DNA from: Mesorhizobium sp. L2C084A000
GTDB lineage: Bacteria > Pseudomonadota > Alphaproteobacteria > Rhizobiales > Rhizobiaceae
Assembly: GCF_000502875.1 (NCBI RefSeq)
Contig: NZ_AYWX01000015.1
Span: 80,928-121,135, forward strand
DNA: 40,208 bases
Direction: 5' to 3'
Shown here one piece after another: positions 15,849 to 23,387 of the stretch. The translations under genes and the position numbers were made by a program. The first letter of the stretch is position 1, and every line of letters starts with the position of its first letter. Under the pieces are notes generated by a model. That model was not told the origin of the DNA. It searched no databases and worked only from the letters and a program-made list of their open reading frames with translations.

Positions 15849-16646
15849 ATGAACGGCCTTATCTTCGGCGCGTTGAAGCGGACGCTGAAGGCGAAGGGCG
15901 TCACCTATCGCGAGCTTGCCGAACGCATGGGGGTTTCCGAGCCGACGGTGAAGCGCATCTTCCACGAGCGCAACTGCAAGCTCGACCGGCTGGTGGAGAT
16001 CTGCGCTGCCGCCGGTGTCGAGCTGGAGAACGTGCTCGGCTCGATGAACCGGGGGCCAGGGCCGGTCAACCGCATCGCGCCGGAGATCGAACGCAGGCTC
16101 GCCGGCCGGCCGGCACTGCTGTTCATCTTCGTCATGCTGTCGGAAAAATTCACGCCCGAGGGCATCATGCGCTCGCAAGGCCTGAGCGAAGCCTCGATGT
16201 TCCTCTATCTGCGCGATCTCGAGGAGCTCGGCCTGATCGCGCTCGGCCGCGGGCTCACGGCGAGATTGCTTGTCGAGACGCCGATCCAGTGGAATTTCGA
16301 AGGGCCGCTGCGGCCGCTGTTCGAGATGACCAACAAGAACTTCATCGGCTGGGCGATCACCCATATCGACAGGGAAGCGACCTTCGTCAGCTTTAGCAGG
16401 CGGATGCGGCCGGAGACGGCGGAGATGGTGCGACGCGAGGCGCAGGACCTCGCCGATCGCGCCAAACTGCTGGCCCATCACGATCAGCACACGACGCCGG
16501 AAGACGGGCTGGTCGGCTACAAATGGACGTTTGCCTTTGGCGCGACGCCATTCCCGGCGATCATGCCGATCGGGCCGCACGCGCGAGATGCCGGTGCGAG
16601 AGCAACGGACCCGGCCGCCAAGACACGGCGGCCGCTGCCGGCCTGA
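15849..16646 (+). CDS. XRE-like helix-turn-helix regulator with a large C-terminal domain
   Basis: The ATG at 15849 sits eight bases after AAGAGG, a better start than the GTG at 15840; the product has 265 residues. The Cro/CI-type helix-turn-helix is at about residues 4-58 (LKAKGVTYRELAERMGVSEP, then TVKRIFHERNCKLDRLVEIC). The remaining 200 residues contain LSEKFTPEGIMRSQGLSEAS and ELGLIALGRGLTARLL, which could be a second winged-helix-like or ligand domain; I do not recognise it. It probably regulates the divergent SMP-30-like gene and itself via the TCGATA cluster upstream. Confidence 0.8.
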   Translation: MNGLIFGALKRTLKAKGVTYRELAERMGVSEPTVKRIFHERNCKLDRLVEICAAAGVELENVLGSMNRGPGPVNRIAPEIERRLAGRPALLFIFVMLSEKFTPEGIMRSQGLSEASMFLYLRDLEELGLIALGRGLTARLLVETPIQWNFEGPLRPLFEMTNKNFIGWAITHIDREATFVSFSRRMRPETAEMVRREAQDLADRAKLLAHHDQHTTPEDGLVGYKWTFAFGATPFPAIMPIGPHARDAGARATDPAAKTRRPLPA

Positions 16647-16659
16647 TCGGCCAATCGTC

Positions 16660-17121
16660 TCAGCATGATTGCATCTGGCGGCTGAGCTTGCCGCGCACGG
16701 CCCTGGCGGTGCCGATGGCCACCATTTTCGCCGCTGTCTTGCCGCCTGGGCCTGCCATGCGGCCGGCGATGCCGACCGCGCCATTGACCGCGCCCATCAT
16801 CTTCATCTGCCCGGCCGTCTCGTTCATGCTGGCCCTGCAGTCCTGCATTTTCCTGGTCGCCTCGACTGCAGCCAGGGCCTCGCCAAGGCCCTCCGGCGAG
16901 TCCGGGCCGGCCGCCAGCTCCGCCAATTGCGCATGCTGCTCTGGCGTGATCGGCGGGCTGGCGGCCGTCTGGCTGCAGCTGGACGCCAGCAGGCAGATAA
17001 GCATCGCGATCGGGCTGCCCCGCCTGACACGTGCCGTGGTTGGAAAAATGCCGCGATGTTCGGCCTCGAGGCTCCCGCTCGGAGTTGCTTTTCCCGCCAC
17101 CCGTTTCCTGTTGCCCAACAT
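16660..17121 (-). CDS. Uncharacterised lipoprotein-like protein, last gene of a four-gene exported cluster
   Basis: The ATG at 17121 lies one base after the stop of the upstream gene, suggesting coupled translation and a 153-residue product. An internal ATG at 17004 would give 114 residues starting directly with a lipoprotein signal, MLICLLASSC. With either start a cysteine follows a short hydrophobic run, so lipidation is likely. The mature part has a helical, Ala/Glu-rich half, then a Gly-spaced hydrophobic stretch (MMGAVNGAVGIAGRMAGPGG), with one Cys before it (MQDC) and one at the very C-terminus (MQSC). The same plan appears in the lipoprotein at 17634-17978. No known family is recognised. 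Confidence 0.6.
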   Translation of the reverse strand: MLGNRKRVAGKATPSGSLEAEHRGIFPTTARVRRGSPIAMLICLLASSCSQTAASPPITPEQHAQLAELAAGPDSPEGLGEALAAVEATRKMQDCRASMNETAGQMKMMGAVNGAVGIAGRMAGPGGKTAAKMVAIGTARAVRGKLSRQMQSC

Positions 17122-17122
17122 C

Positions 17123-17641
17123 CTATCGCCCCATCGCCGGGCCGAGGATGAGGCTGCGGATTTTTGGCGTCAGCGGCCTGACGACATCGGCGAAGGGGCC
17201 GCCCTCGGCCCGCAAAGCCATCAACCCTTCGACCTCTTCGTTGATGGCGTCGATGGTCTCTGTCTTCTGCGCGTCGGTCAGCTCCTTCATGCCGGATATG
17301 GCATTCCTGAGCTTGGCGAAAATGGCATCGAGTTCTGCGACCGGCATCGTCGCCAGGAACCCGCGCATGGTCTCGCCAAGCGCGATCTTCCAGCTGTCGG
17401 CGGTGAAACCGGCTGTGTCGATCAAGCCCTTGTCCGCGGCATCGCGCTCGTACCAGTCGGCGGCGATCTCCTCGTCATAGGCGAACTGACCGAATTCGGG
17501 TTGCAAGGCCTCGATCAGGCCGACGACCGCCGACGCATCCCGCGCTGTCAGCGCCAAGGCCTGCGGGCTGTCGAAGATCATGCCGGCAAGTGCGAGCGCG
17601 CCGGCCAGCCGGCGCATGGCTGCGAAACGCCGCTCAGCCAT
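17123..17641 (-). CDS. Uncharacterised exported protein (172 aa)
   Basis: The ATG at 17641 overlaps the end of the preceding lipoprotein gene by 8 bp. The N-terminus (RRFAAMRRLAGALALAGMIF, then SPQALA) is a signal peptide with probable cleavage near residue 30. The mature protein is about 140 residues, acidic and mostly helical, with FAYDEEIAADWYERDAADKG and LTDAQKTETIDAINEEVEGL. It has no cysteine and no further membrane segment. It is likely periplasmic and a partner of the two flanking lipoproteins. I do not recognise the family. Confidence 0.65.
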   Translation of the reverse strand: MAERRFAAMRRLAGALALAGMIFDSPQALALTARDASAVVGLIEALQPEFGQFAYDEEIAADWYERDAADKGLIDTAGFTADSWKIALGETMRGFLATMPVAELDAIFAKLRNAISGMKELTDAQKTETIDAINEEVEGLMALRAEGGPFADVVRPLTPKIRSLILGPAMGR

Positions 17642-17978
17642 AACAATCCTCCGCAATGCCGGCCCGGGCACTGCTCGTCGCCTGGGACTGCAGAACCGAG
17701 CCGCCGATCGAGGCGGCCTGGCCGGCAATGACCCCACCATTGCCAGCCAGACCGCCAAGAACCCCCGCCATCGACAGGACACCGCCGAGCAGAGCCGCAT
17801 TGGTCTGCGCCTTCGCCGCCGTCTTGGCGGCATCGGCGCAGGCCGTTTCCGTCGTCGGTTCGTTCTGGGCCTTCTTGCTGCCGGCCGCGCTCGCGATCGA
17901 TGCCGGGTTGTTGTCGGCCTGGCCCGTTTGGCAGCCCGCCAGGGCAAGGGTCAGGGCCAGGAAAATGATCCTTTTCAT
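17634..17978 (-). CDS. Uncharacterised lipoprotein with glycine-zipper-like segment (114 aa)
   Basis: Starting at ATG 17978, the signal MKRIIFLALTLALAGC ends in a textbook lipobox (LAGC, Cys16). The mature part is short: a polar linker, Cys47 (TAC), a long Ala/Gly-rich hydrophobic stretch (GGVLSMAGVLGGLAGNGGVI) resembling glycine-zipper membrane segments, and a last Cys near the end (EDCYG). It overlaps the next gene by 8 bp. Its arrangement of lipid Cys, middle Cys, Gly-spaced segment and terminal Cys parallels that of the lipoprotein at 16660-17121. Function unknown. Confidence 0.7.
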   Translation of the reverse strand: MKRIIFLALTLALAGCQTGQADNNPASIASAAGSKKAQNEPTTETACADAAKTAAKAQTNAALLGGVLSMAGVLGGLAGNGGVIAGQAASIGGSVLQSQATSSARAGIAEDCYG

Positions 17979-17989
17979 GGTGCTGCTCA

Positions 17990-18133
17990 TCATCGGGCAG
18001 CGCGCGGCGGCAGCTTGGCCTCGCGATGATCGGTCACCGCGTTGCCCAAGGCGATCGACAGCAGATAGACGCGCGGATTGAAGCCCGCCGCGGCCAGTGC
18101 CGACAGCGTCTTGAACAATTGCAAATGAAACAT
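17990..18133 (-). CDS. Small uncharacterised protein (47 aa), first gene of the exported cluster
   Basis: A strong ribosome binding site (AAGGGGG, five bases before ATG 18133) introduces a 47-residue product. It starts MFHLQLFKTLSALAAAGFNP, continues with a hydrophobic RVYLLSIALGNAV, and ends basic. It stops 11 bp before the lipoprotein gene, so it probably opens this operon. It could be a small membrane-associated or leader protein. I recognise no family; the support is the ribosome binding site and spacing. Confidence 0.5.
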   Translation of the reverse strand: MFHLQLFKTLSALAAAGFNPRVYLLSIALGNAVTDHREAKLPPRAAR

Positions 18134-18309
18134 CGTGCCCCCTTGGATTGCCGCCAATGCGGTTCCGGTTTTGGAATCGCGCCGCAAACTAGGGGCATCG
18201 AAGGGGGTCAGCTTGGACAGAACGGCACTGAAAGCGGCCAAAACGGCCCGGGATTGACGTTTTGCAGGCCGCGGCGCATATGACCGCGCTCTTGGGCATG
18301 GGGGTGTCG

Positions 18310-19281
18310 ATGACTGCGACGATGGGGCCGTCAGCTTCGTTCAGGCTGGCGACGGAGATGTTTCCGGAGCGGGATCGCGTCGAGATTACGCGCGAGGTTT
18401 ACGGCCGCACCGTTCTGAGGGTGGACCTCGATCCGCTGGCGCCGGCGCAGATCGACATGCGGGTGCGCGCGTTGCCGGGCCTCGGCATCGCCACCGGCAG
18501 CTCATCGGAATTCCGGGTGCATCATACGTCGTCGCTGATCGACAACGACGACTTCGTTCTTCTGGCGGCCCTCGACGGGGGCAGCGTGATGAAGCATCGC
18601 GGCCGCGAGGAGGCGGTCGGCAACGGCCAGGCGCTCATGATGAGCGGTGAAGAGGTTGGCCTCAACCTGATCGGCGCCGGCGGGTTCCGCTTCGTCAATC
18701 TCAGTTTTTCGCGCAAGCAGCTTTCGCCTCTGATCGGCGATCCGGCCGCGGTCCTTATGCGGCCCTTGCCGACCCAGAGCGGGGCGATGCGGCTGTTGCT
18801 CGACTATATCAGCTCGATCCAGGAGGTCGGAGACGAGTTGACCGCGGAGGCCTGCCACCTTGCGGCGACGCATGTCTTCCACCTTGCCGCACTCGCCATG
18901 GGCGCGACCAGGGATGCGGCCCAGATCGCACGCGGCCGCGGCGTCAGCGTTGCCCGCTTGCGCGCCATCAAGGCCGATATCGTCGCGCATGGTGGCCATG
19001 TCGACCTGTCGGCGCAGGACGTCGCCGCCCGCCACGGACTGTCGGCCCGCTACGTCCGCAAGCTGTTCGAGAGCGATGGCACATCCTTGATTGATTTCAT
19101 GATGAACCAGCGGCTGGCGCGCGCCCATCGCATGCTCGGCGATCCACGCCATGCCGGACGCAGCATCACCGCGATCGCCTACGAGGCCGGCTTCAACGAC
19201 CTTTCCTATTTCAACCGGGCGTTCCGTCGCCGTTATGACGCTACTCCCTCGGACGTGCGGGCCGCGGCTTGCAAGCACTGA
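18310..19281 (+). CDS. AraC-family transcriptional regulator
   Basis: The product is about 323 residues from ATG 18310; in-frame starts at 18262 (TTG), 18280 and 18298 are also possible and I cannot decide firmly. The N-terminal part is an AraC-binding-like sensor domain (cupin-like, about 40-190). The C-terminal double HTH (about 225-320) shows VDLSAQDVAARHGLSARYVR and then SITAIAYEAGFNDLSYFNRA with FRRRYDATPSD, the AraC hallmark. It is divergent from the four-gene exported cluster ending at 18133 and could regulate it; that is inference from position only. Confidence 0.88.
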   Translation: MTATMGPSASFRLATEMFPERDRVEITREVYGRTVLRVDLDPLAPAQIDMRVRALPGLGIATGSSSEFRVHHTSSLIDNDDFVLLAALDGGSVMKHRGREEAVGNGQALMMSGEEVGLNLIGAGGFRFVNLSFSRKQLSPLIGDPAAVLMRPLPTQSGAMRLLLDYISSIQEVGDELTAEACHLAATHVFHLAALAMGATRDAAQIARGRGVSVARLRAIKADIVAHGGHVDLSAQDVAARHGLSARYVRKLFESDGTSLIDFMMNQRLARAHRMLGDPRHAGRSITAIAYEAGFNDLSYFNRAFRRRYDATPSDVRAAACKH

Positions 19282-19346
19282 CGCCAAAGCGCCGTCGGCC
19301 GGCGCGCTCCCGGGCCGTCCACGCGGTTGGACTCATTTGATCGCGT

Positions 19347-20155
19347 CTATTCGGCGGCCTTCGCCCCGGGATCGGCAATCTTGTCGTCCCAGACCATCTG
19401 CCGGTAGTCGAAACCATATTCCAGCGTCGGCTTGACGATGCGGAAATAGGGCGACAGGTCGAAATCGCGCGGCGTGTAGAGCGAGTGGTGGCGGATGTGC
19501 AGGATCTCCTTGCGCGAGTAATTCGACTGCGCCGAGGCGCGGCCGGGCGCACGGGTGATCTCGGGCAGGATCGGATAGCGGATCTGGCCATAGGCCTCGG
19601 CGATCAGCGTAGAGCAGATCGCCCGTGTCGGGTCGCCGGAGCCGAAGGCCAGCATGCGGCGCCGCCAGCGCACCGGCACCGGCGGTGTCGGGAAGAAAAA
19701 ACGCAGCATGTCGAAAATGTTCTTGAGGTCGTATTTCAGGCCGAGCCTGCCGATCATGAACGCGACGACCTTGTCGCGATCCTCCGGCGCCAGCCCGCTC
19801 GCCCGGCAGATGCGGGTGTTGTAGGTGCGGTAGCGCGACAATGGCACGGCGACGCAGCCTTCGCCGATCGTGACCTCGATCAGGCGCGGCCGCTCCGAGC
19901 CGTCTTGCGGCTCTGGCAAGGCGTCGCCGACATGGAAGGCCGCATGCGACCAGGTCGACTGGGTCAGGTATTTGATCGCCGCCGAGATCTTCTGGTTGCC
20001 CTCGATCAGCAGGATGTCGCCGGGCTCAAGCGTGCGGCGCAGCGTTTCGGCATCGGACGGTGTGTGTAGGGCTCGTAGCCGGAGGATTCTTCCTGCAGCC
20101 GGCCGGCAAGCCAGCGGCCAAGTCGATCCAGAAGCGTGTCGCCGGGCTCGGTCAT
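19347..20155 (-). pseudogene. YiiX/YebB-like (permuted NlpC/P60) cysteine hydrolase, frameshifted
   Basis: The main frame encodes a lipo-like, circularly permuted papain-fold amidase: TLEPGDILLIEGNQKISAAI, the catalytic-type His in STWSHAAFHVGD, and the later Cys in AICSTLIAEAYGQ. Its sensible N-terminus lies in another frame: from ATG 20155 the sequence reads MTEPGDTLLDRLGRWLAGRL and then QEESSGYEPYT. Removing one two-base unit from the (GT)4 run at 20060-20067 on the plus strand would join this to PSDAETLRRTLEPGD in frame. The gene is therefore either broken, subject to slippage, or mis-sequenced. Without the shift the long frame would begin upstream with an implausible basic N-terminus. 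It stands alone. Confidence 0.65.
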
Positions 20156-20241
20156 GCCCCATGGCGATTAGCATGGGCGGGTAATGAGGGCTAGCGCACG
20201 CCTTTCCTCCCCCTGTCCGGACCGAGAGGAAAGGCGCCAAG

Positions 20242-21180
20242 TCAGCTTGCCGTCGCAGCGGCCTCTTCCGGCGGCGCAGCCAGATCGTCACGCGCCTTGC
20301 GGGCCAGTTTGCGTGTCGAGCGTTTGGGACTGTCGCTGAACAGTTCGGCCGCCTCAGCAAGGCAGCTCTTCTTCAGCTGCTTCTCCGACCGTTTCAACAG
20401 CTTGCCCAGAAGTTTCGTGTCCTCGGGCAGCCCGAGCGGCTGGTCGTCGGCCTCGAGCAGCGCGCGCATCACCAGCACATCGTGCAGGTCGCCCAGCCGC
20501 TCGCCCAGTTCGTCGACCGCCTTGCGCCGGGCCTTGATCGGTGTCGGCCACAGCCTGCCGAGCAGCGACAGATGCATGCCGTGGGTCTTGGCCGCCTTGC
20601 GCAAATCGTGGAAATCATCGGCCGCGCCCCGCGATCCGGCCTTGTCGAGCGCCTTCCTGGCACGGCGCAGCGTGACGCGGGCACCTTCGGCAAGCACGTC
20701 GGCCGCCTGTTCCGGCTGGTCGGGCAAGGCCAGCGCTTCGATGCGTTTGAGGCCATCCTCGCAAGCGGCGGTCGCCGCGCCGATCGCCGCTTCGAGCCCG
20801 CTGCCTTCGTGCAGTTCATGCTGGCGCGCGATCAGCCTGTCGCGCGCAGCAGTAAGCCCATCGTCGGCGCTCTCCTTGGGAAAGCTCGCCGCCAGCCGGT
20901 CGATGGTCTCGATCAGCGCAGTCGCCTCGCGCGGACCGGCAAGCAGGCCGGCCACATTGCGATAGCATTGGTTCTCGGTCTCACAGAACGTTTCGTCGCC
21001 GGAACGAACAAGCCGCAGCAGGGCGCGGGCGCTCTTCAGTCGCTTGCGGCATTTGTGCAGCGCCTGTTCCGGGCGGCTCCGTGCGGCGTCAAGGTGATGC
21101 AGCGCCTTGCCGATTTCCTCGGCAAGGATACGCCTGACCTCGCCGGTCAGCGGCAGGCGCGGATCGATACGAAAGCTCAT
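20242..21180 (-). CDS. CHAD-domain protein
   Basis: This 312-residue alpha-helical protein has the conserved histidine-based features of CHAD domains: LHHLDAARSRPEQALHKCRK near the N-terminus, RLKSARALLRLVR, and in the second half the helix FHDLRKAAKTHGMHLSLLGR. CHAD proteins bind polyphosphate and associate with polyphosphate granules. It starts on the ATGA overlap with the CYTH-domain gene upstream, so the two are translated together and likely act on the same ligand. The C-terminus is basic and alanine-rich. Confidence 0.88.
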   Translation of the reverse strand: MSFRIDPRLPLTGEVRRILAEEIGKALHHLDAARSRPEQALHKCRKRLKSARALLRLVRSGDETFCETENQCYRNVAGLLAGPREATALIETIDRLAASFPKESADDGLTAARDRLIARQHELHEGSGLEAAIGAATAACEDGLKRIEALALPDQPEQAADVLAEGARVTLRRARKALDKAGSRGAADDFHDLRKAAKTHGMHLSLLGRLWPTPIKARRKAVDELGERLGDLHDVLVMRALLEADDQPLGLPEDTKLLGKLLKRSEKQLKKSCLAEAAELFSDSPKRSTRKLARKARDDLAAPPEEAAATAS

Positions 21181-21650
21181 GCGGCGATCTCCGGTATCCC
21201 CCCAAGGGCGAGCGACGCGTTGTAGAACTTTGACTCGCCGGTGACTTCACGGCCGAGCCAGTCAGGCAGCATTTCGTCCGGCACGTCCTCCGGCGTCTCA
21301 AGTTCGGCGATCACAAGTCCCGCAAGCGGACCGCCAAAGACATCGATTTCGTAGAGATAGCCACGGTGCCTAACATGGTGACGTGTCTTCTCGATGACAC
21401 GTCCGATGGCGAAGTCCAGCATCTCCACCGCCTCCGACAGCGGGATCGAATATTCGAATTCGTCGCGTTCGCGCGCCTTGCTGCCGAATTTGAGCGTCAG
21501 CCTGGCGGAAGTGCCATCGCTGATGCGAATGCGCACCGTGCGCCCGGGGCCGGCAGCGAGATAGAACTGAAGAATGCGGATATTGGCCTCGGCCAACTCC
21601 CGCCATGCGGTGCTGGTGACCAGGAATTTTCGTTCGACTTCCTTGCCCAT
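21177..21650 (-). CDS. CYTH-domain triphosphate tunnel metalloenzyme
   Basis: The 157-residue protein carries the CYTH signature EVERKFLV (ExExK at residues 4-8) and the alternating charged strands of the tunnel: RTVRIRISDG, RLTLKFGSK, DEFEYSIPL, YEIDVFGG and VIAELETPED. The family hydrolyses tripolyphosphate or nucleoside triphosphates, or makes cAMP in class IV cyclases; short stand-alone forms like this one are usually tripolyphosphatases. It overlaps the CHAD gene by 4 bp. The combination suggests a role in polyphosphate metabolism. Confidence 0.88.
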   Translation of the reverse strand: MGKEVERKFLVTSTAWRELAEANIRILQFYLAAGPGRTVRIRISDGTSARLTLKFGSKARERDEFEYSIPLSEAVEMLDFAIGRVIEKTRHHVRHRGYLYEIDVFGGPLAGLVIAELETPEDVPDEMLPDWLGREVTGESKFYNASLALGGIPEIAA

Positions 21651-21711
21651 GGCCGCGCACTAAAGCGTTTGCCGCCGTCGATGGCAAGGCAATGACGAAC
21701 AGAAGTTGACT

Positions 21712-21731
21712 TTAATCAATCGATTGATTAA
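21712..21731. promoter_or_regulatory. Perfect 20-bp palindrome, operator of the CecR-like regulator
   Basis: TTAATCAATCGATTGATTAA is its own reverse complement. It starts directly after a TTGACT (21706-21711) that would serve as a -35, and ends 8 bp before the regulator's start codon. A bound TetR-family dimer here would block the promoter of the regulator and of the ABC exporter genes behind it. Confidence 0.7.
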
Positions 21732-21739
21732 CTGTTCTC

Positions 21740-22420
21740 ATGATCAAACTACCTGAGCCTAAAATTCTTCGCCGCGAGCCCGCCGAGATGACGCGCGCGG
21801 CCCTTGTCCAGGCGGCGCTGAAGCTGTTCGGAAGGCAGGGCTTCGATGGCACCTCGACGCGCGAGATCGCCGCCGAGGCGCAAGCCAATATCGGCTCGAT
21901 CGCCTATCATTTCGGCGGCAAGGAGGGTCTTCGCACGGCCGCCGCCGACTTTATCGTCGATACCATCCAGACGGTCGCCGGCCCGGCGCTCGGCAACGCG
22001 CAGGCGACCGCGCCGGTCGGTCCCGAGGCAGCGCAGGCGCAGCTCTTCGCGGCGCTGGAGCGAATGGTCGGCTTTGTCGTGGCCAGTCCGCAGGCCGGCG
22101 AGATCGTGCAGTTCATCCTGCGCGAACTTTCCCATCCAACGGCAGCCCTCGATCGTATCTATGACGGTGTCTTCGAGCCGAGCCATCGCCGGCTGTGCCA
22201 ACTCTGGGAACAGGCGACCGACGAGCCGGCCGAAAGCGAGGCCACAAGGCTCACCGTGTTCACGCTGATTGGCCAGGTCATCTATTTCCGCATCGGCCGC
22301 GAGGCGGTGATGCGCCGCATGGGCTGGAAAGACATCGGCGCCGCCGAGGCGGCCAAGGTGGTGGCGGTCACATCGGGTAATCTCAAGGCCATATTGGCTT
22401 TCAGAAAGAGCAAAGCATGA
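21740..22420 (+). CDS. CecR/YbiH-like TetR-family regulator
   Basis: The 226-residue protein has the TetR HTH at about 17-65 (VQAALKLFGRQGFDGTSTRE, then QANIGSIAYHFGGKEGLRTA) and a C-terminal domain like that of CecR (YbiH), with FILRELSHPTAALDRIYDGV and FTLIGQVIYFRIGREAVMRR. In E. coli CecR controls the ybhGFSR exporter; here the equivalent genes follow after 13 bp. There is no ribosome binding site before ATG 21740, and the likely promoter would start transcription about at the ATG. The message may therefore be leaderless, or translation may start at ATG 21788. Confidence 0.88.
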   Translation: MIKLPEPKILRREPAEMTRAALVQAALKLFGRQGFDGTSTREIAAEAQANIGSIAYHFGGKEGLRTAAADFIVDTIQTVAGPALGNAQATAPVGPEAAQAQLFAALERMVGFVVASPQAGEIVQFILRELSHPTAALDRIYDGVFEPSHRRLCQLWEQATDEPAESEATRLTVFTLIGQVIYFRIGREAVMRRMGWKDIGAAEAAKVVAVTSGNLKAILAFRKSKA

Positions 22421-22433
22421 AGGGGCAAAGACC

Positions 22434-23387
22434 ATGAGCTTTCTGTGTTCGCTGCCGCTCGCCGCGCAGCTCTTCTCGGCCTGTGCCCCGGCTGCCCCGC
22501 TGGCCGTCGGCTATGTCGAAGGCGACTATGTGCTGCTGGCGCCGATCGAGGTGGCGCAGGTCGAGACCGTCACGGTGAAGCGCGGCGACCGTGTGGTGCC
22601 TGGCACGACCGTGGTGACGCTGGAAAGTGCCGATGCCAAGATCGCGGTTGCGCAGGCGCAGGCCGGCCTTGCCCAGGCCCAGGCGCAGTTGGCCGACCTG
22701 CAGATCGGCAAGCGGCCGGAAGAGATCGCCGTGCTGAAGGCCGAGGTCGACATGGCCAGCGCCCAGGCCGCCGACGCCAAGCGCAAATACGACCGCGCCG
22801 CCGATCTGTTCAAGCGCGGCGCCGGCACGCAGGCCGATTTCGACACCGCGTCGGCCACGCTCGAGACGGCCAATGCGCAGGTCGGCCAGGCCAATGCCAA
22901 TCTCGCCGTCGGCGGCCTGCCGGCACGGCCCGAAACGATCAAGGCCGCCGACAATCAGGTCAAGCAGGCGCAGGCCGCGTTGGAGCAGGCGCAGTGGCGG
23001 CTGTCGAAACGGGTGCTGGCGGCGCCTTCGCCGGGCCGCGTCAACGATGTCATCCGCAATCCGGGCGACACATCAGGTCCGACCGCGCCGGTCATCTCGA
23101 TCCTGCCCGACGGCGCGGTGAAGCTCAGCGTCTACATTCCAGAGAGCGCTTTCTCCTCGGTCAAGGTCGGCACCTTGCTCGGCGTCCATTGCGACGGCTG
23201 CGGCCCGGATGTGAAGGCGCGCGTCAGCTATGTCTCGCCGGATCCCGAGTTCACCCCGCCGGTGATCTACTCCCTGGAGAACCGGCAAAAGCTGGTCTAC
23301 CTCGTCGAGGCGCGGCCGGAGGGCGATGCCGGCCCGCTGCAACCGGGCCAGATCGTCGATGTCGATCTGGCGGACAGCGCAAGATGA
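22434..23387 (+). CDS. HlyD/YbhG-like periplasmic adaptor of an ABC exporter
   Basis: The 317-residue membrane fusion protein starts at ATG 22434 behind AGGGGCAAAG. The N-terminus (LPLAAQLFSACAPAAPLA) is a signal with a lipobox-like Cys. It is followed by the biotinyl-lipoyl half-motif (IEVAQVETVTVKRGDRV), a long Ala/Gln-rich coiled-coil hairpin (about 65-185), the second half-motif (LAAPSPGRVNDVIRNPGD), and beta-barrel segments (VKLSVYIPESAFSSV). It should link the inner-membrane ABC transporter encoded next to an outer-membrane channel. It overlaps the ATPase gene by 4 bp. Confidence 0.88.
   Translation: MSFLCSLPLAAQLFSACAPAAPLAVGYVEGDYVLLAPIEVAQVETVTVKRGDRVVPGTTVVTLESADAKIAVAQAQAGLAQAQAQLADLQIGKRPEEIAVLKAEVDMASAQAADAKRKYDRAADLFKRGAGTQADFDTASATLETANAQVGQANANLAVGGLPARPETIKAADNQVKQAQAALEQAQWRLSKRVLAAPSPGRVNDVIRNPGDTSGPTAPVISILPDGAVKLSVYIPESAFSSVKVGTLLGVHCDGCGPDVKARVSYVSPDPEFTPPVIYSLENRQKLVYLVEARPEGDAGPLQPGQIVDVDLADSAR

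Noticed and set aside
22445..23383. Upstream extension of the ATPase frame across the adaptor gene
   Set aside because: The frame happens to stay open through the HlyD-like gene but encodes Arg/Gly-rich nonsense there; the ATPase begins at ATG 23384 with a standard ABC N-terminus.
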